Assembly: GCF_002893095.1 (NCBI RefSeq)
Contig: NZ_PKQQ01000001.1
Coordinates: 310,001-374,000 of the forward strand
Source: Stenotrophomonas sp. VV52
Lineage (GTDB): Bacteria > Pseudomonadota > Gammaproteobacteria > Xanthomonadales > Xanthomonadaceae
Length of the DNA: 64,000 nt
Reading direction: 5' to 3'
The notes under the pieces are model-generated. The model worked only from the letters and a program-made list of their open reading frames with translations. It searched no databases and had not been told where the DNA came from. Numbering within the stretch: position 1 is the stretch's first letter; the number at the start of each line of letters is the position of its first letter. The translations under genes were made by a program, and so were the position numbers. Shown one piece after another: positions 24,815 to 34,400 of this stretch.

Positions 24815-25276
24815 TCAGCGGGTCTCCACGGCGGGCATCGGCACGTCGTGCTTGGTGTGCGCCTTGCCCATCTTGTCGGCCACTTCCTTGGGAATGTAGT
24901 TCTCGTCGTGCTTGGCCAGCACTTCGTCAGCGACGAACACGCCATCCTGCAGGCGACCCATGGCCACCACGGCAGAATCTTCGCGGAACATGTCCGGCAG
25001 GATCCGCGAGGTGCTCACCGGCAGGGTGGCGTCGCCGTCGGTGACCACGAAGTGCGCGTCCAGCGAGCCTTCCGCGCGCTGGAACGAGCCTTTGACCACC
25101 ATCCCGCCGAGGCGGAAATTCGACTGCGTGCCGTGTTCGCCGCGCAGCACCTCCGAGGGCGTGTACAGGTAGGCGATGTTGCGCTGGAGCGCGAAGGCCA
25201 CCAGCGTGGTGGCCAGCCCGGAGGCGAGCAGCACCAGCAGCACCCACACCAGCCGGCGCCGTTGCACCGGGGTCAT
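24815..25276 (-). CDS. ccmE: Haem chaperone CcmE
   Basis: 153 residues: short basic N-terminus, one membrane helix ([20 protein letters not shown]), then an OB-fold periplasmic domain. The HDENY motif supplies the His that binds haem covalently and the Tyr that later coordinates it. The start overlaps the ccmD stop. Confidence 0.97.
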   Translation of the reverse strand: MTPVQRRRLVWVLLVLLASGLATTLVAFALQRNIAYLYTPSEVLRGEHGTQSNFRLGGMVVKGSFQRAEGSLDAHFVVTDGDATLPVSTSRILPDMFREDSAVVAMGRLQDGVFVADEVLAKHDENYIPKEVADKMGKAHTKHDVPMPAVETR

Positions 25277-25458
25277 CGGCTCAGCTCCGTGCCCAACGGG
25301 GCGGTCGTACCGCGACTGTCGCGCGCCTGCTGCCGCTGCTGGCGTTGCAGGGCCTGCTTGCGCGCCGCGCGCAGGCGCAGCCGCGAACCCAGAAGGTCGG
25401 CGGCCAGGACCAGCACGAACACCGCGTAAGCGGCGATCAGGAAGGGCACATGGGTCAT
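25273..25458 (-). CDS. ccmD: Haem exporter accessory protein CcmD
   Basis: 61 residues: one N-terminal membrane helix ([19 protein letters not shown]), then a strongly basic cytoplasmic stretch ([20 protein letters not shown]), the standard CcmD architecture. ATG 25458 overlaps the ccmC stop as ATGA. CcmD is needed for release of haem-loaded CcmE from CcmABC. Confidence 0.93.
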   Translation of the reverse strand: MTHVPFLIAAYAVFVLVLAADLLGSRLRLRAARKQALQRQQRQQARDSRGTTAPLGTELSR

Positions 25459-26231
25459 CGGGACGGCTCCTGCAGTGCGGTGCCTTCGGCAGTGCCGAGG
25501 CGTTCGGCTACCCAGGCCTTGCCGGCCTCGCGTGCGAGATTGTCGCCGCGGGCCTTGCCCAGCAGCGAGCCGACGAACCACAGTTTGGTAGCCACCACCA
25601 TCCACCACAGGGGCGCGATCAGTTCCGAACGCACTGCGTTGTTGCCGAACACATTGATCGACTGGCGCTGGTGCAGGCCGCCCCACCAGTCCACCGAATA
25701 GCGGATGATCGGCAGCAGGCCCACGCCGACGATGGCCAGCAGGCCCGCCGCGCGCGCGGCGCTGCGGCGGTCTTCAATGGCGTGGTACAGGCCGATCACG
25801 CCCAGGTACAGGAACAGCAGGATCAGCTCGCTGGTCATGCGCGGGTCCCAGTCCCACCAGGTGCCCCAGGTGCCCTTGCCCCAGATGCTGCCGGTGAGCA
25901 GGGTGATCAGGGTGAAGCCGGCGCCCATCGGCGCGCAGGCCATCGCCAGGATCTCGCAGATCTTGATCCGCCAGACCAGTGCGATGGCCGAATACAGCGC
26001 CATCAGCGCGAACACGAACAGGCTCATCCACGCGCTGGGCACATGGATGTAGATGATGCGGAAGGCGTCGTTCTGGTTCTGCTCGGCCGGTACCACCCAC
26101 AGCCCCTGCCACATGCCGATCAGCAGCACCGGGATCGCAGCGAGGTAGAACACCCGCGACCAGCGCGAGGCGAAGCGGTCGAAAGTAGGCGGTGAACCGA
26201 GTTGATGGAACCAGCGAACGAGGGCATTCAT
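25455..26231 (-). CDS. ccmC: Haem transporter subunit CcmC
   Basis: 258-residue integral membrane protein of the haem-handling superfamily. The tryptophan-rich [13 protein letters not shown] motif and flanking histidines ([16 protein letters not shown]) bind haem for delivery to CcmE. The start is [12 protein letters not shown] at 26231; an upstream in-frame extension lacks support. Confidence 0.96.
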   Translation of the reverse strand: MNALVRWFHQLGSPPTFDRFASRWSRVFYLAAIPVLLIGMWQGLWVVPAEQNQNDAFRIIYIHVPSAWMSLFVFALMALYSAIALVWRIKICEILAMACAPMGAGFTLITLLTGSIWGKGTWGTWWDWDPRMTSELILLFLYLGVIGLYHAIEDRRSAARAAGLLAIVGVGLLPIIRYSVDWWGGLHQRQSINVFGNNAVRSELIAPLWWMVVATKLWFVGSLLGKARGDNLAREAGKAWVAERLGTAEGTALQEPSR

Positions 26232-26277
26232 GCGGCGATGGCTATCCAGCGGAGGGCTATGAACCGGCAAACACAAC

Positions 26278-26973
26278 TCAACTCAACGAAATCCGTATCG
26301 CAGCGGCGGTGGCCAAGGGTGCCAGAACCAGCGCGACCACCAGCCCGGCACCGAGCAGCAGCAGCGCGCCGACCGGATCCTGTCCGCGCGCGGCGGCGGC
26401 CACGCTGCCTGCACCAAACACCAGCACCGGTACGAACAGCGGCAATGCAAGCAGCGCAACGAGAATACCAGAGCGCCGAATGCTCACCGTCAGCCCCGCA
26501 ACCACGCCGCCGATCAGGCTGAGCAGCGGCGTGCCGAGCAGCAACGATGCCAGCAGTATCGGCAATTGGTCATGTGGCAGATGCAGCATTTCGGCAAGAA
26601 GCGGGCTCACCACGATCATCGGCAGGGCGGTGGTGGCCCAGTGCACCAGCACCCGTACCAGCACCAGCCAGGCCAGCGGCACCGGCGCCAGCAGCCATTG
26701 TTCGAGCGAGCCGTCTTCGGCATCGCTGCGGAACAGGCTGTCCAGCGCCAGCTGCCCGGCCAGCAGCACGGCCAGCCACAGCACGGCGGCGGCCACCCTG
26801 GCCATCAGCGGCGGGTCGCGGCCCAGCGCGAGTGCGAACAGCACCACCACCAGCAGCGCGAACAGCAATGGCTGCAGCGCATCGCCACGGCGACGCCACA
26901 GCAGGCGCAGGTCGCGCACGGCCAAGGCGCGCGCGGTCTGCCACAGGCCCGGCTGGGTACCCGGCGCGATCAT
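26278..26973 (-). CDS. ccmB: Haem exporter permease CcmB
   Basis: 231 residues with six hydrophobic segments and no other domain; [17 protein letters not shown] is the conserved CcmB loop. It is the membrane partner of CcmA; the ATG overlaps the ccmA stop. A short gap of 46 nt separates it from ccmC. Confidence 0.95.
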   Translation of the reverse strand: MIAPGTQPGLWQTARALAVRDLRLLWRRRGDALQPLLFALLVVVLFALALGRDPPLMARVAAAVLWLAVLLAGQLALDSLFRSDAEDGSLEQWLLAPVPLAWLVLVRVLVHWATTALPMIVVSPLLAEMLHLPHDQLPILLASLLLGTPLLSLIGGVVAGLTVSIRRSGILVALLALPLFVPVLVFGAGSVAAAARGQDPVGALLLLGAGLVVALVLAPLATAAAIRISLS

Positions 26974-27665
26974 GCTTCCTCCCGCTGCGCCGGGCTCTGC
27001 CCGGCCGTGTCATCGCCCGCAAGCTGCCCGGCCGCTCCCAGCTGGATCAAGCGCGTCCGCACCGGCGGCGCCGCATACGCCCCATGGGTGGTCACCAATG
27101 CCGCGCCACCACCGCGCAGGTGCGCGGAAATCATCCGGTTCACCAGGTTGATCCCATCCAGGTCGAGATTGGCGTACGGCTCGTCCAGCAGCCACAGCGG
27201 GGCCGGGGACAGCCAGATCCGGGCCAGCGCCAGCCGTCGCTTCTGGCCTGCCGAGAGCTGCCGCACCAGAGTGTTCTCGTACCCGGCCAAGCCCACGATG
27301 GCCAGCGCGTTGCCGGGCATCTGCCGCGCGCGGCGACCGTGCAGGCCGCACAGGAAGTTCAGGTTCTCCAGCGTGTCCAGGTCCGGCTTCAGGCCGGGCA
27401 GGTGGCTCAGGTAGGCCACGAACCGGGCCCGCTCGGCACGCCCGGCCGGGCGCCCGTCGATCTGGATCTGCCCGCTGCCGGGCCGCAGCAGCCCGGCCAG
27501 CACCCGCAGCAGGGTGGTCTTGCCGGCGCCGTTGTCGCCCTGCACCAGCAGCGCCTCGCCTGCATCGACCTGCAGGTCGAGCGGTCCGAACACCGGTTCA
27601 TCGTTGCGGCTGAAGGCGAGGCCGGAGGCAACCAGCAACGGCGGGGTATTCGGGGAATTGAGCAT
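26970..27665 (-). CDS. ccmA: Haem exporter ATPase CcmA
   Basis: 231 residues with Walker [24 protein letters not shown] signature and [11 protein letters not shown]alker B, all CcmA-like. The start MLNSPNTPP at 27665 is preceded by TACACT with 7-nt spacing. The last dozen codons ([10 protein letters not shown]) coincide with a decayed SMAG hairpin, so the C-terminal tail is probably repeat-derived. First gene of the nine-gene ccm operon, divergent from ybdL. Confidence 0.96.
   Translation of the reverse strand: MLNSPNTPPLLVASGLAFSRNDEPVFGPLDLQVDAGEALLVQGDNGAGKTTLLRVLAGLLRPGSGQIQIDGRPAGRAERARFVAYLSHLPGLKPDLDTLENLNFLCGLHGRRARQMPGNALAIVGLAGYENTLVRQLSAGQKRRLALARIWLSPAPLWLLDEPYANLDLDGINLVNRMISAHLRGGGAALVTTHGAYAAPPVRTRLIQLGAAGQLAGDDTAGQSPAQREEA
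26985..27006 (-). repeat. Decayed SMAG element inside the ccmA 3' end
   Basis: GCTGCGCCGGGCTCTGCCCGGC on the plus strand differs from the SMAG at 14285 at only the second and third bases (head GCTG instead of GTAG). It is wholly within the ccmA reading frame. Confidence 0.6.
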
Positions 27666-27672
27666 GCCCGCC

Positions 27673-27678
27673 AGTGTA
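27673..27678 (-). promoter_or_regulatory. Possible -10 element of ccmA
   Basis: Minus-strand TACACT followed by 7 nt and ATG. Consistent with a leaderless or near-leaderless ccm transcript. Confidence 0.4.
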
Positions 27679-27683
27679 CGGTT

Positions 27684-27689
27684 TAGACT
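27684..27689 (+). promoter_or_regulatory. -10 element of ybdL, leaderless spacing
   Basis: TAGACT then GTCCGA then ATG. The 6-nt spacing equals that of metX and nfuA; no Shine-Dalgarno is visible. Confidence 0.5.
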
Positions 27690-27695
27690 GTCCGA

Positions 27696-28844
27696 ATGAC
27701 CATCCAGACCAAGCTGCCCAAGGTGGGCACCACCATTTTCACCGTGATGTCCCAGCTGGCCGCCGAGCACGGCGCCGTGAACCTGGGCCAGGGCTTCCCG
27801 GACTTCTCCGCGCCGCAGCGGCTCATCGATGAAACCATCAAGGCCATGCAGGGCGGGCTGAACCAGTACCCGCCGATGACCGGGGTGGCGCCGCTGCGCC
27901 AGGCCATCGCGCAGAAGTCGCTGGACCTGTACGGCGCGCAGGTCGATCCGGACACCGAAATCACCGTCACCAGCGGCGCCACCGAGGCGATCTTCAACGC
28001 CATCCACGCGGTGGTGCGCCCGGGCGAGGAAGTGATCGTGCTGGACCCGGCCTACGACTGCTACGAGCCGGCCATCGACCTGGCCGGCGCGCGTGCCGTG
28101 CACGTGCCGCTGGACCCGCAGAGCTTCCGCGTCGACTGGGACCGCGTGCGCGCGGCGATCACCCCGAAGACCCGCCTGCTGATGGTCAACACCCCGCACA
28201 ACCCGTCCGGCGCGATGCTCGACGCCGACGACATGCAGGCCATCATCGACCTGCTGCGCGGCACCGGCATCTACCTGATCTCCGATGAAGTGTACGAACA
28301 CATCATCTACGACGGCCGCCGCCACGAGTCGGCGCTGCGCTACCCGGAACTGCGCGAGCGCACCTTCGTCATCTCCAGCTTCGGCAAGACCTACCACTGC
28401 ACCGGCTGGAAGATCGGCTACGCGGTGGCGCCGCCGGCGCTGAGCGCCGAGTTCCGCAAGGTGCACCAGTACAACACCTTCACCAGCTTTGGCCCGGCCC
28501 AGTACGGGTTCGCCGCGATGATCCGCGACGAACCGGAACACCACCTGGAACTGGGCGCGTTCTACCAGGCCAAGCGCGACCGCTTCCGCGAGCAGCTGCT
28601 GGGCACCCGCCTGAAGCCGTTGCCGGTGCCGGGCGGATACTTCCAGCTGGTCGACTATTCGGACGTCAGCGACCTGCCGGACCATGAGTTCGTGAAGTGG
28701 CTGACCATCGAAAAGGGCGTGGCCGCGATTCCGCTGTCGCCGTTCTATGAAACGCCGCCGCAGGGCCAGCGCATCGTGCGACTGTGCTTTGCCAAGAACG
28801 ATGCCACCATGGACGCGGCGATCGAACGCCTGAAGGTGCTCTGA
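27696..28844 (+). CDS. ybdL: Methionine aminotransferase (YbdL/MtnE-like, class I/II PLP)
   Basis: 382-residue PLP aminotransferase. Motifs are [32 protein letters not shown] and the PLP-lysine [16 protein letters not shown]. The [11 protein letters not shown] form is that of YbdL/kynurenine-glutamine transaminase-like enzymes acting on methionine and its 2-oxo acid. The next gene overlaps its stop and encodes an omega-amidase, the usual partner when glutamine is the amino donor, pointing to 4-methylthio-2-oxobutyrate recycling in methionine salvage. Confidence 0.92.
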   Translation: MTIQTKLPKVGTTIFTVMSQLAAEHGAVNLGQGFPDFSAPQRLIDETIKAMQGGLNQYPPMTGVAPLRQAIAQKSLDLYGAQVDPDTEITVTSGATEAIFNAIHAVVRPGEEVIVLDPAYDCYEPAIDLAGARAVHVPLDPQSFRVDWDRVRAAITPKTRLLMVNTPHNPSGAMLDADDMQAIIDLLRGTGIYLISDEVYEHIIYDGRRHESALRYPELRERTFVISSFGKTYHCTGWKIGYAVAPPALSAEFRKVHQYNTFTSFGPAQYGFAAMIRDEPEHHLELGAFYQAKRDRFREQLLGTRLKPLPVPGGYFQLVDYSDVSDLPDHEFVKWLTIEKGVAAIPLSPFYETPPQGQRIVRLCFAKNDATMDAAIERLKVL

Positions 28845-29674
28845 TGACCGCCGAGCTCCGCCCCGACCTGCGCATCACCCTGGTCCAGGGCAACACGCGC
28901 TGGCACGACCCGGAAGGCAACCGCGAACACTACGCCGCGCTGCTGGCGCCGCTGGCAGGCCAGACCGATGTGGTGATCCTGCCGGAGACCTTCACCAGTG
29001 GGTTCTCCAACGACGCGATCTTCCGTGCCGAAGGCATGGACGGCCCGACCGTGGCCTGGATCCGCGAACAGGCCGCCAGGCTGGGTGCGGCAGTGACCGG
29101 CAGCGTGCAGCTGCGGGTAGGCGAGGGCGTGTACAACCGCCTGCTGTGGGCCACCCCGGACGGCGGACTGCAGTACTACGACAAGCGCCACCTGTTCCGT
29201 TACGGCGACGAGCACCTGCGCTATGCCGCGGGCAGCGAACGCCTTACCGTGGAATGGAAGGGCTGGCGGATCAATCCGCTGGTCTGCTACGACCTGCGTT
29301 TCCCGGTGTTCTGCCGCAACCGCTACAACGTCGAACGCGCCGATGACCTGGACTTCGACCTGCAGATCTTCGTGGCCAACTGGCCCTCGGCGCGTGCGTA
29401 TCCGTGGCGCACGCTGCTGCGTGCGCGCGCGATTGAAAACCTGTGCTACGTGGCCGCGGTGAACCGCGTCGGCGTGGACGGCAACGAGCTGCAGTACGAC
29501 GGCGACAGCGCGGTGATCGATTTCCTGGGCCAGCCACAACTGGAAGTTCGCAACAGCGAACAGGTGGTGACCACCACGGTATCGGCTGCGGCACTGGCCG
29601 CGCACCGCGCACGCTTCCCGGCGATGCTCGATGCCGATGCGTTCACCCTGGGTGGTCCCAACCTGCAGGGCTGA
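28844..29674 (+). CDS. yafV: Omega-amidase, nitrilase superfamily (YafV/Nit2-like)
   Basis: 276 residues from ATG 28844, overlapping the aminotransferase stop by one base. The nitrilase triad is visible: Glu in ILPETFT, Lys in YYDKRHLF and Cys in LVCYDLRFP. It hydrolyses 2-oxoglutaramate or 2-oxosuccinamate, pulling the coupled transamination forward. A hairpin (CCCGGTC/GACCGGG, 29680-29700) lies 6 nt after the stop but lacks a T tract. Confidence 0.92.
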   Translation: MTAELRPDLRITLVQGNTRWHDPEGNREHYAALLAPLAGQTDVVILPETFTSGFSNDAIFRAEGMDGPTVAWIREQAARLGAAVTGSVQLRVGEGVYNRLLWATPDGGLQYYDKRHLFRYGDEHLRYAAGSERLTVEWKGWRINPLVCYDLRFPVFCRNRYNVERADDLDFDLQIFVANWPSARAYPWRTLLRARAIENLCYVAAVNRVGVDGNELQYDGDSAVIDFLGQPQLEVRNSEQVVTTTVSAAALAAHRARFPAMLDADAFTLGGPNLQG

Positions 29675-29748
29675 CTTCACCCGGTCTTAATAGGACCGGG
29701 CGCAACCTGCGGCCAATTCCATTGCGCCGGTGCACGGCCAGTGGAATT

Positions 29749-29787
29749 TGAATTCAACGGGGGTCGAATTCACGTTGGGGACCTCCC
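29749..29787 (+). promoter_or_regulatory. Palindromic leader motif, copy 1 (before DUF1552 unit)
   Basis: Inverted repeat TGAATTC-N10-GAATTCA at 29749-29772, then GGGGACCTCC at 29777-29786, directly before an ATG. The 25-nt palindrome block and the 10-nt block recur exactly at 31393-31432 before the second gene. Operator or RNA hairpin; identity of any binder unknown. Confidence 0.7.
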
Positions 29788-29883
29788 ATGAAGACCTGCG
29801 CAGCGGCCATTCCGTCGGCGTTTGAGAACCTGTACACCGCAGTGGTTATTTCCTGCAGGGTGGAGCAGGAGAACGCCCGATGA
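29788..29883 (+). CDS. 31-codon leader ORF coupled to the DUF1552 gene
   Basis: ATG at 29788 lies where the duplicated leader puts its start codon, and the TGA overlaps the next ATG (ATGA at 29880). The peptide MKTCAAAIPS...VEQENAR has no recognisable domain. It may be a coupling leader or the vestige of a gene once behind this leader. Supported by position and overlap only. Confidence 0.4.
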   Translation: MKTCAAAIPSAFENLYTAVVISCRVEQENAR

Positions 29884-31358
29884 GCATCTCAATTTCCCGC
29901 CGTAGATTATTGCTGGGGCTTGCTGCCGCAGGCGGCCTGGGCGCCTTGGGCGCAGGCGCGTATTACCTCAATCGTGCATCGCTGGCGCGCTGGGCGGTCG
30001 ACGGTCGTGAGTTGAAGGGTGCGCTGCAGGGCGGCAAGCCCAAGGTGGTGTTTGCGATCCTGGCCGATGGGCTGGGGACCATGCAGACGGATGGCACGGA
30101 GCCAGGTCACGAGCCGGCCGATCCGGCTGACCGCCAACTCTGGCACCCCTGGAATGGGGAAGAGGGTAAGGAAAGTTATCGTTTTCCCGGGCTCGATGTT
30201 GAGAATCCCTTGCTGGCTATGGTGAGCAGCGAGCTGGAGGCCTATCGATCACGCTCGTTGTACATCCGCGGTGCCGCGCTACGTGAGAACTTCATCGCAC
30301 ATAACGGGTGGACCAGCATTCTGCGCGATGGCGAAATGAAGCACGCCAGCATCGACCACATCATCGGGCAGGGCCTTCCGAACTATACGGCCACGCAGAA
30401 GGCGGTGTTCTGTGGACATATCACGCATAACCCCAATTTTCGGGTCTCCTACTCCGGTGGAGGCACGTCGATCAGGGACATGCAAAGCAATCCGCACCGA
30501 CTGTTCGCGAGCCTGTTCCCGGACCAGGCCGGCCGCAGCCGCAGCGGTGGAAAGCATGTGTTCGACCCGGCTCTGGCAGATCTGCGCGAGCTGAGGGAAG
30601 GCATGTCCCCACGCGAGCGGCAGAAGCTGGAGTCGCACCTGGATGCCATTGAGCAGGTGCAGAACGATCTGGACAGCGGCCCGGTGGAGCCGGGTCCCGG
30701 CTGCGATCCCGCACTGCCCGAGTTCGATGAGGCGTGGCTCCCGGATTACAGCCGAAGGGCCGAGGTGCTGGCTGCCACGTCAAGCGTACTGGCGACGGCA
30801 ATGGCCTGCGGTGCGACGCGGGTGGCGACCTTCCAGATCGGTGCCAGTTCGGAAAACCAGGCAATCTACTTCGACCCTTACGGCGACGGCACCGGACCGA
30901 AGTTCACCGACAACGCGCATGAGGCTGCGCATCTGAATCGCGGCAGCGGTCCGGTGGAAAAGCGCATCCTGTGGCAGCAGTCGCGGATCTGGTACGTGAA
31001 CCGTCTGAAGGCACTGCTGGACGATCTGGCGCGCCACCAGGATCCGGACGTCCCCGAGGATTCGCTGCTGGACCACACCCTGGTGGTGGTCACCAGTGAG
31101 TTGGCCGACGGCCGGCCCGAGACCAGTCATGACCTGCCGATGGTGATGATCGGTGGCATCAAGTCGCATGGCTTGAACGTAGGCAACAGCAACACCGGTC
31201 GCTTCCTGCATGCCGGGGATCAGGGCGACAGAGAGGACTACATGGGCAAGAAGGTCAGTATCGAGCGGATATGGGCGACGGTGGCGCAGTCGATGGGCGT
31301 GCAGTGCGATTACGGGCTCAACACGCCGATAAGTGGGATTTTCAGAGGCATCGGCTAA
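29880..31358 (+). CDS. DUF1552 family protein, Tat-exported
   Basis: 492 residues. The N-terminus has a twin-arginine signal (SRRRLLLG followed by a hydrophobic AAAGGLGALGAGAYYL), predicting export of a folded, perhaps metal-containing protein. The body matches the DUF1552 pattern: PKVVFAILADG, an HNGWTSILRDGE region, LREGMSPRERQKLESHLDAIEQ and a C-terminal VVVTSELADG...HDLPMVMIGG block, reminiscent of sulfatase/alkaline-phosphatase folds. DUF1552 genes typically accompany DUF1592/1588/1585 genes, as here; their biochemical role is not established. Codon usage is slightly less GC-biased than that of neighbours. Confidence 0.82.
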   Translation: MSISISRRRLLLGLAAAGGLGALGAGAYYLNRASLARWAVDGRELKGALQGGKPKVVFAILADGLGTMQTDGTEPGHEPADPADRQLWHPWNGEEGKESYRFPGLDVENPLLAMVSSELEAYRSRSLYIRGAALRENFIAHNGWTSILRDGEMKHASIDHIIGQGLPNYTATQKAVFCGHITHNPNFRVSYSGGGTSIRDMQSNPHRLFASLFPDQAGRSRSGGKHVFDPALADLRELREGMSPRERQKLESHLDAIEQVQNDLDSGPVEPGPGCDPALPEFDEAWLPDYSRRAEVLAATSSVLATAMACGATRVATFQIGASSENQAIYFDPYGDGTGPKFTDNAHEAAHLNRGSGPVEKRILWQQSRIWYVNRLKALLDDLARHQDPDVPEDSLLDHTLVVVTSELADGRPETSHDLPMVMIGGIKSHGLNVGNSNTGRFLHAGDQGDREDYMGKKVSIERIWATVAQSMGVQCDYGLNTPISGIFRGIG

Positions 31359-31392
31359 GTGCCTTGACGGGTTACGGGTGCGGCGTGCGGTA

Positions 31393-31433
31393 TGAATTCA
31401 ACGGGGGTCGAATTCACACAGTGGGGACCTCCG
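31393..31433 (+). promoter_or_regulatory. Palindromic leader motif, copy 2 (before the fusion lipoprotein)
   Basis: The same TGAATTC-N10-GAATTCA palindrome with identical 10-nt spacer, and GGGGACCTCC at 31423-31432, ending 1 nt before ATG. The only differences from copy 1 are the few bases between the two blocks. Confidence 0.7.
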
Positions 31434-34400
31434 ATGAAAGCCGGGATCGCGGTGGTTGCGCTGATGATGGCGCTTGCGTTGGGTGGATGCCGCCGGGAGG
31501 AGGGCGGGTCCGGTTCGGTCAGGATGGCCTGCGATGACCCCCAGTGGGCACCGGACAGCGGTTACGTTGTCGGCGACACCGTGCAGAACCTGGGGCAGCG
31601 TTACCAGTGCACCATTGCTGCGGGCTGGTGTAACCAGGAGGCCTACGAGCCGGATGGCTCGAGTGACGGCCACTGGAAGGAGACCTGGACGCACCTGGGC
31701 GCCTGCATGGCTCCCGATCCGGATCCCGACCCACAGGGGAACCGGATAACCCTGGAACTGCCGGCCGGGATCGAATATGGCACCGGTGGGGCCACCGGCG
31801 AGATCACCGGCAAGCTTCAGTGCGGCGAGGACGTCCACCCGATCCAGGGCAGCTGGGGCCAGACCGTTGTCATCGACGACCTGAAGCAGTGCAACTATGT
31901 GCTGATCCTGGACAGCAACGGCGTCGGCGCACCGATGGATACCGGCCGCATCCTCCGGATCACCGAGCCGTCCGGCCAGAACGTCATCTTCAAACCGCGC
32001 TTTCGCCGGTTGCCGGACGTGGCGCGCCTGAAAGGCTTGCCGGGGATCAAGGTCGAACTGTTCGCCTCGGGCCTGGACCAACCGCGGCAGATGGCGCTCA
32101 ACGACGCGGGCACCGTGCTGTACGTCGGCAGCAGTGCCATTCCGCACTGGGCGGACGTGCCGGTGGGCGAGGGCAGCACCGCCAATCGCCGTGCCCAGGT
32201 GCTGTACGCGCTGGAATTGAACGCGCAGAAGACCGGCACTGCGGCCACGTACGTGATCGGTACCGGACTGGAAGAGCCGCACGGCGTGGCGTACCGCAAC
32301 GGCACTTTGTACTTCGCCACCAGCGGCAGCCTGCGGCGCATCGACGACATCGACAGCAAGTACCGCACCGGTGCGCTGATCGGCACCGAGGTCTGGAAAT
32401 TCCCGGCCGACGACACTGCCTTCCCGATGCCGGACGTGCCGCCGTGGCGGTGGTACCACCAGAAGCACTCGCTGCACTTCAACACCTTCGATCCCACCGA
32501 CGAATGGATCTACACGGACGTGGGCATTCCGTGCAACGTCTGCATCACCACCAAGGACACGCGCTACGGCACCATCCTGCGCGTCAACCCGGCCACCGGC
32601 GCGTCCGAAGTGCTGGCGCGCGGCATACGCAACGCGGTCGGCATGGACTGGCAGCCGGCCACCGGGACGGTCTGGTCGGGCGACAACAACCGCGACGGCT
32701 TCGACAATCCCGATGAATTGAACGTGTTCAACATGATGCGCGCGCCGCGCCACTACGGGGCACCGTACGTCTTCGGCCGCGACACCGTCGGCATCACCGA
32801 CTCGGAGTGGGAGCGCCGCGAAGAGCTCGACGCGCTGCGGATTCCGCAGGGGGCGATCCTCAGCGACAAGGCACCTTCCGACATCAACACGCTGCACTTC
32901 TCGCCGCCCGCGTTCGACTTCGGCAGCAACTTCGCGCCGCTGGGCATCCGCTTCTGGAAGACCTACGCGCCGCAGCGCGGACGCCAGTACCTGCTGGCCG
33001 CTGTGCACAGCAAGGGCAGCGACGAACGCCCGGGCATGAACATCACGGTGTTCACGCTGGAGGGAGACACGGTGGAAGCGTCCATTCCGCTGGTGCAGGG
33101 CTGGCGCGGCACCGGCCCGACCACGCCCTCGGGCTGCATGCAGGAGAACGGCTGTATTGGCAGCCCCGTGGAGTTCCTGCCGATGCCGGACGGCTCGCTG
33201 CTGGTCAGCGACGACATCTCGGGCAACATCTATCGGCTCACGTATGTCACCGACGGACTGCCGGCCACCACGCTGACACTGAGGGCGCCGGCCGCGCCCT
33301 CTGCGGACGTTGCCGGCCAGCAGGTGGTCGGCTTCCTGACCGGCCCGGACGGGGATCGTCGCGATTTCGGCCTGGCCTGGGGCAAGAGGCTGGTGCTCAA
33401 CGGCCTGCCACACGGCGACTACAAGGTGGAATGGAAGCCGTTCGACGAGTGGGTGCCCGAACAGCGTGAGATGCAGGCCACGCTCGGCGCAGGGGCGCCG
33501 GACGCCGAGGTCGCTGCCGCCTACATCGAACGGCCCGAGGTCAATGTCGAGCTCACCCTGCAGGCCCCGGCCAAGCCGGCCGGCGCCCTGGCCGAGACCT
33601 GGCAGGTGCAGCTGCGCAAGGGCAACCAGGGCTGGGTGCCGGTGGACGTGGCCTGGGGTGGCGAGGCCAAGGTGGCGCTGGAGTATGGGGACTACGTGGT
33701 GCATTACCCATACACCGAAACGGCCTACCCCGAGCCGATGCGCGAACGCATCCAGGTGGACTACGACACCGCGCCGATGACCCGCACCACCGCCTACACG
33801 GTGGTGGAGGACCTGGGCAAGCAGGTGCTGCTGGACGACCCCAACGGCTGCGTGGGCTGCCACTCCGCCACCAGCTGGAACGACCCGGTCAAGGCGATGC
33901 GCTGGGTGGAGAACGTCGATGCGCTGAAAGAGAAGATCATCGGCATGACCACCAACATGACCGCCAACGGCACCCACTGCGATGGCGTCTGCGCGTCTGA
34001 AATTTCGGATTACCTGGTGAACACGGTCTGGCGCGAATACAGCAACCCCGGTCCGCAGGCCGGTCCGCGCCAGCTGCGCATGCTGGCCCGCACCGAGTAT
34101 GCGAACGCGGTGCACGACGTGCTGGGGGTGACGGTGGATCCGGAAGACCTGCCCGACAACAAGGCCGACGGCCCGGACTTCATCTACCCGGTCGAGGCCA
34201 TTGCCAGCACCTTCACCGCCGAGGACGTGCGCAAGTACTACGACACCTCGTTGAAGGTGGGCGGCGCGATCGACGAGGCCGCGCTGGCCACGCGCTTTGG
34301 CAGCACGGCGGCCGATTTCGTGGCGAACCTCGGGCGCGAGCTGTTCCGGCGCCCGTTGTCCGCCACGGAGAAAACCCGCTACGAAACCGTGTACGGCGAG

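Noticed and set aside
29680..29700. Rho-independent terminator after the omega-amidase gene
   Set aside because: There is a good 7-bp stem but no T run after it. Kept only as a hairpin, mentioned in the gene entry.
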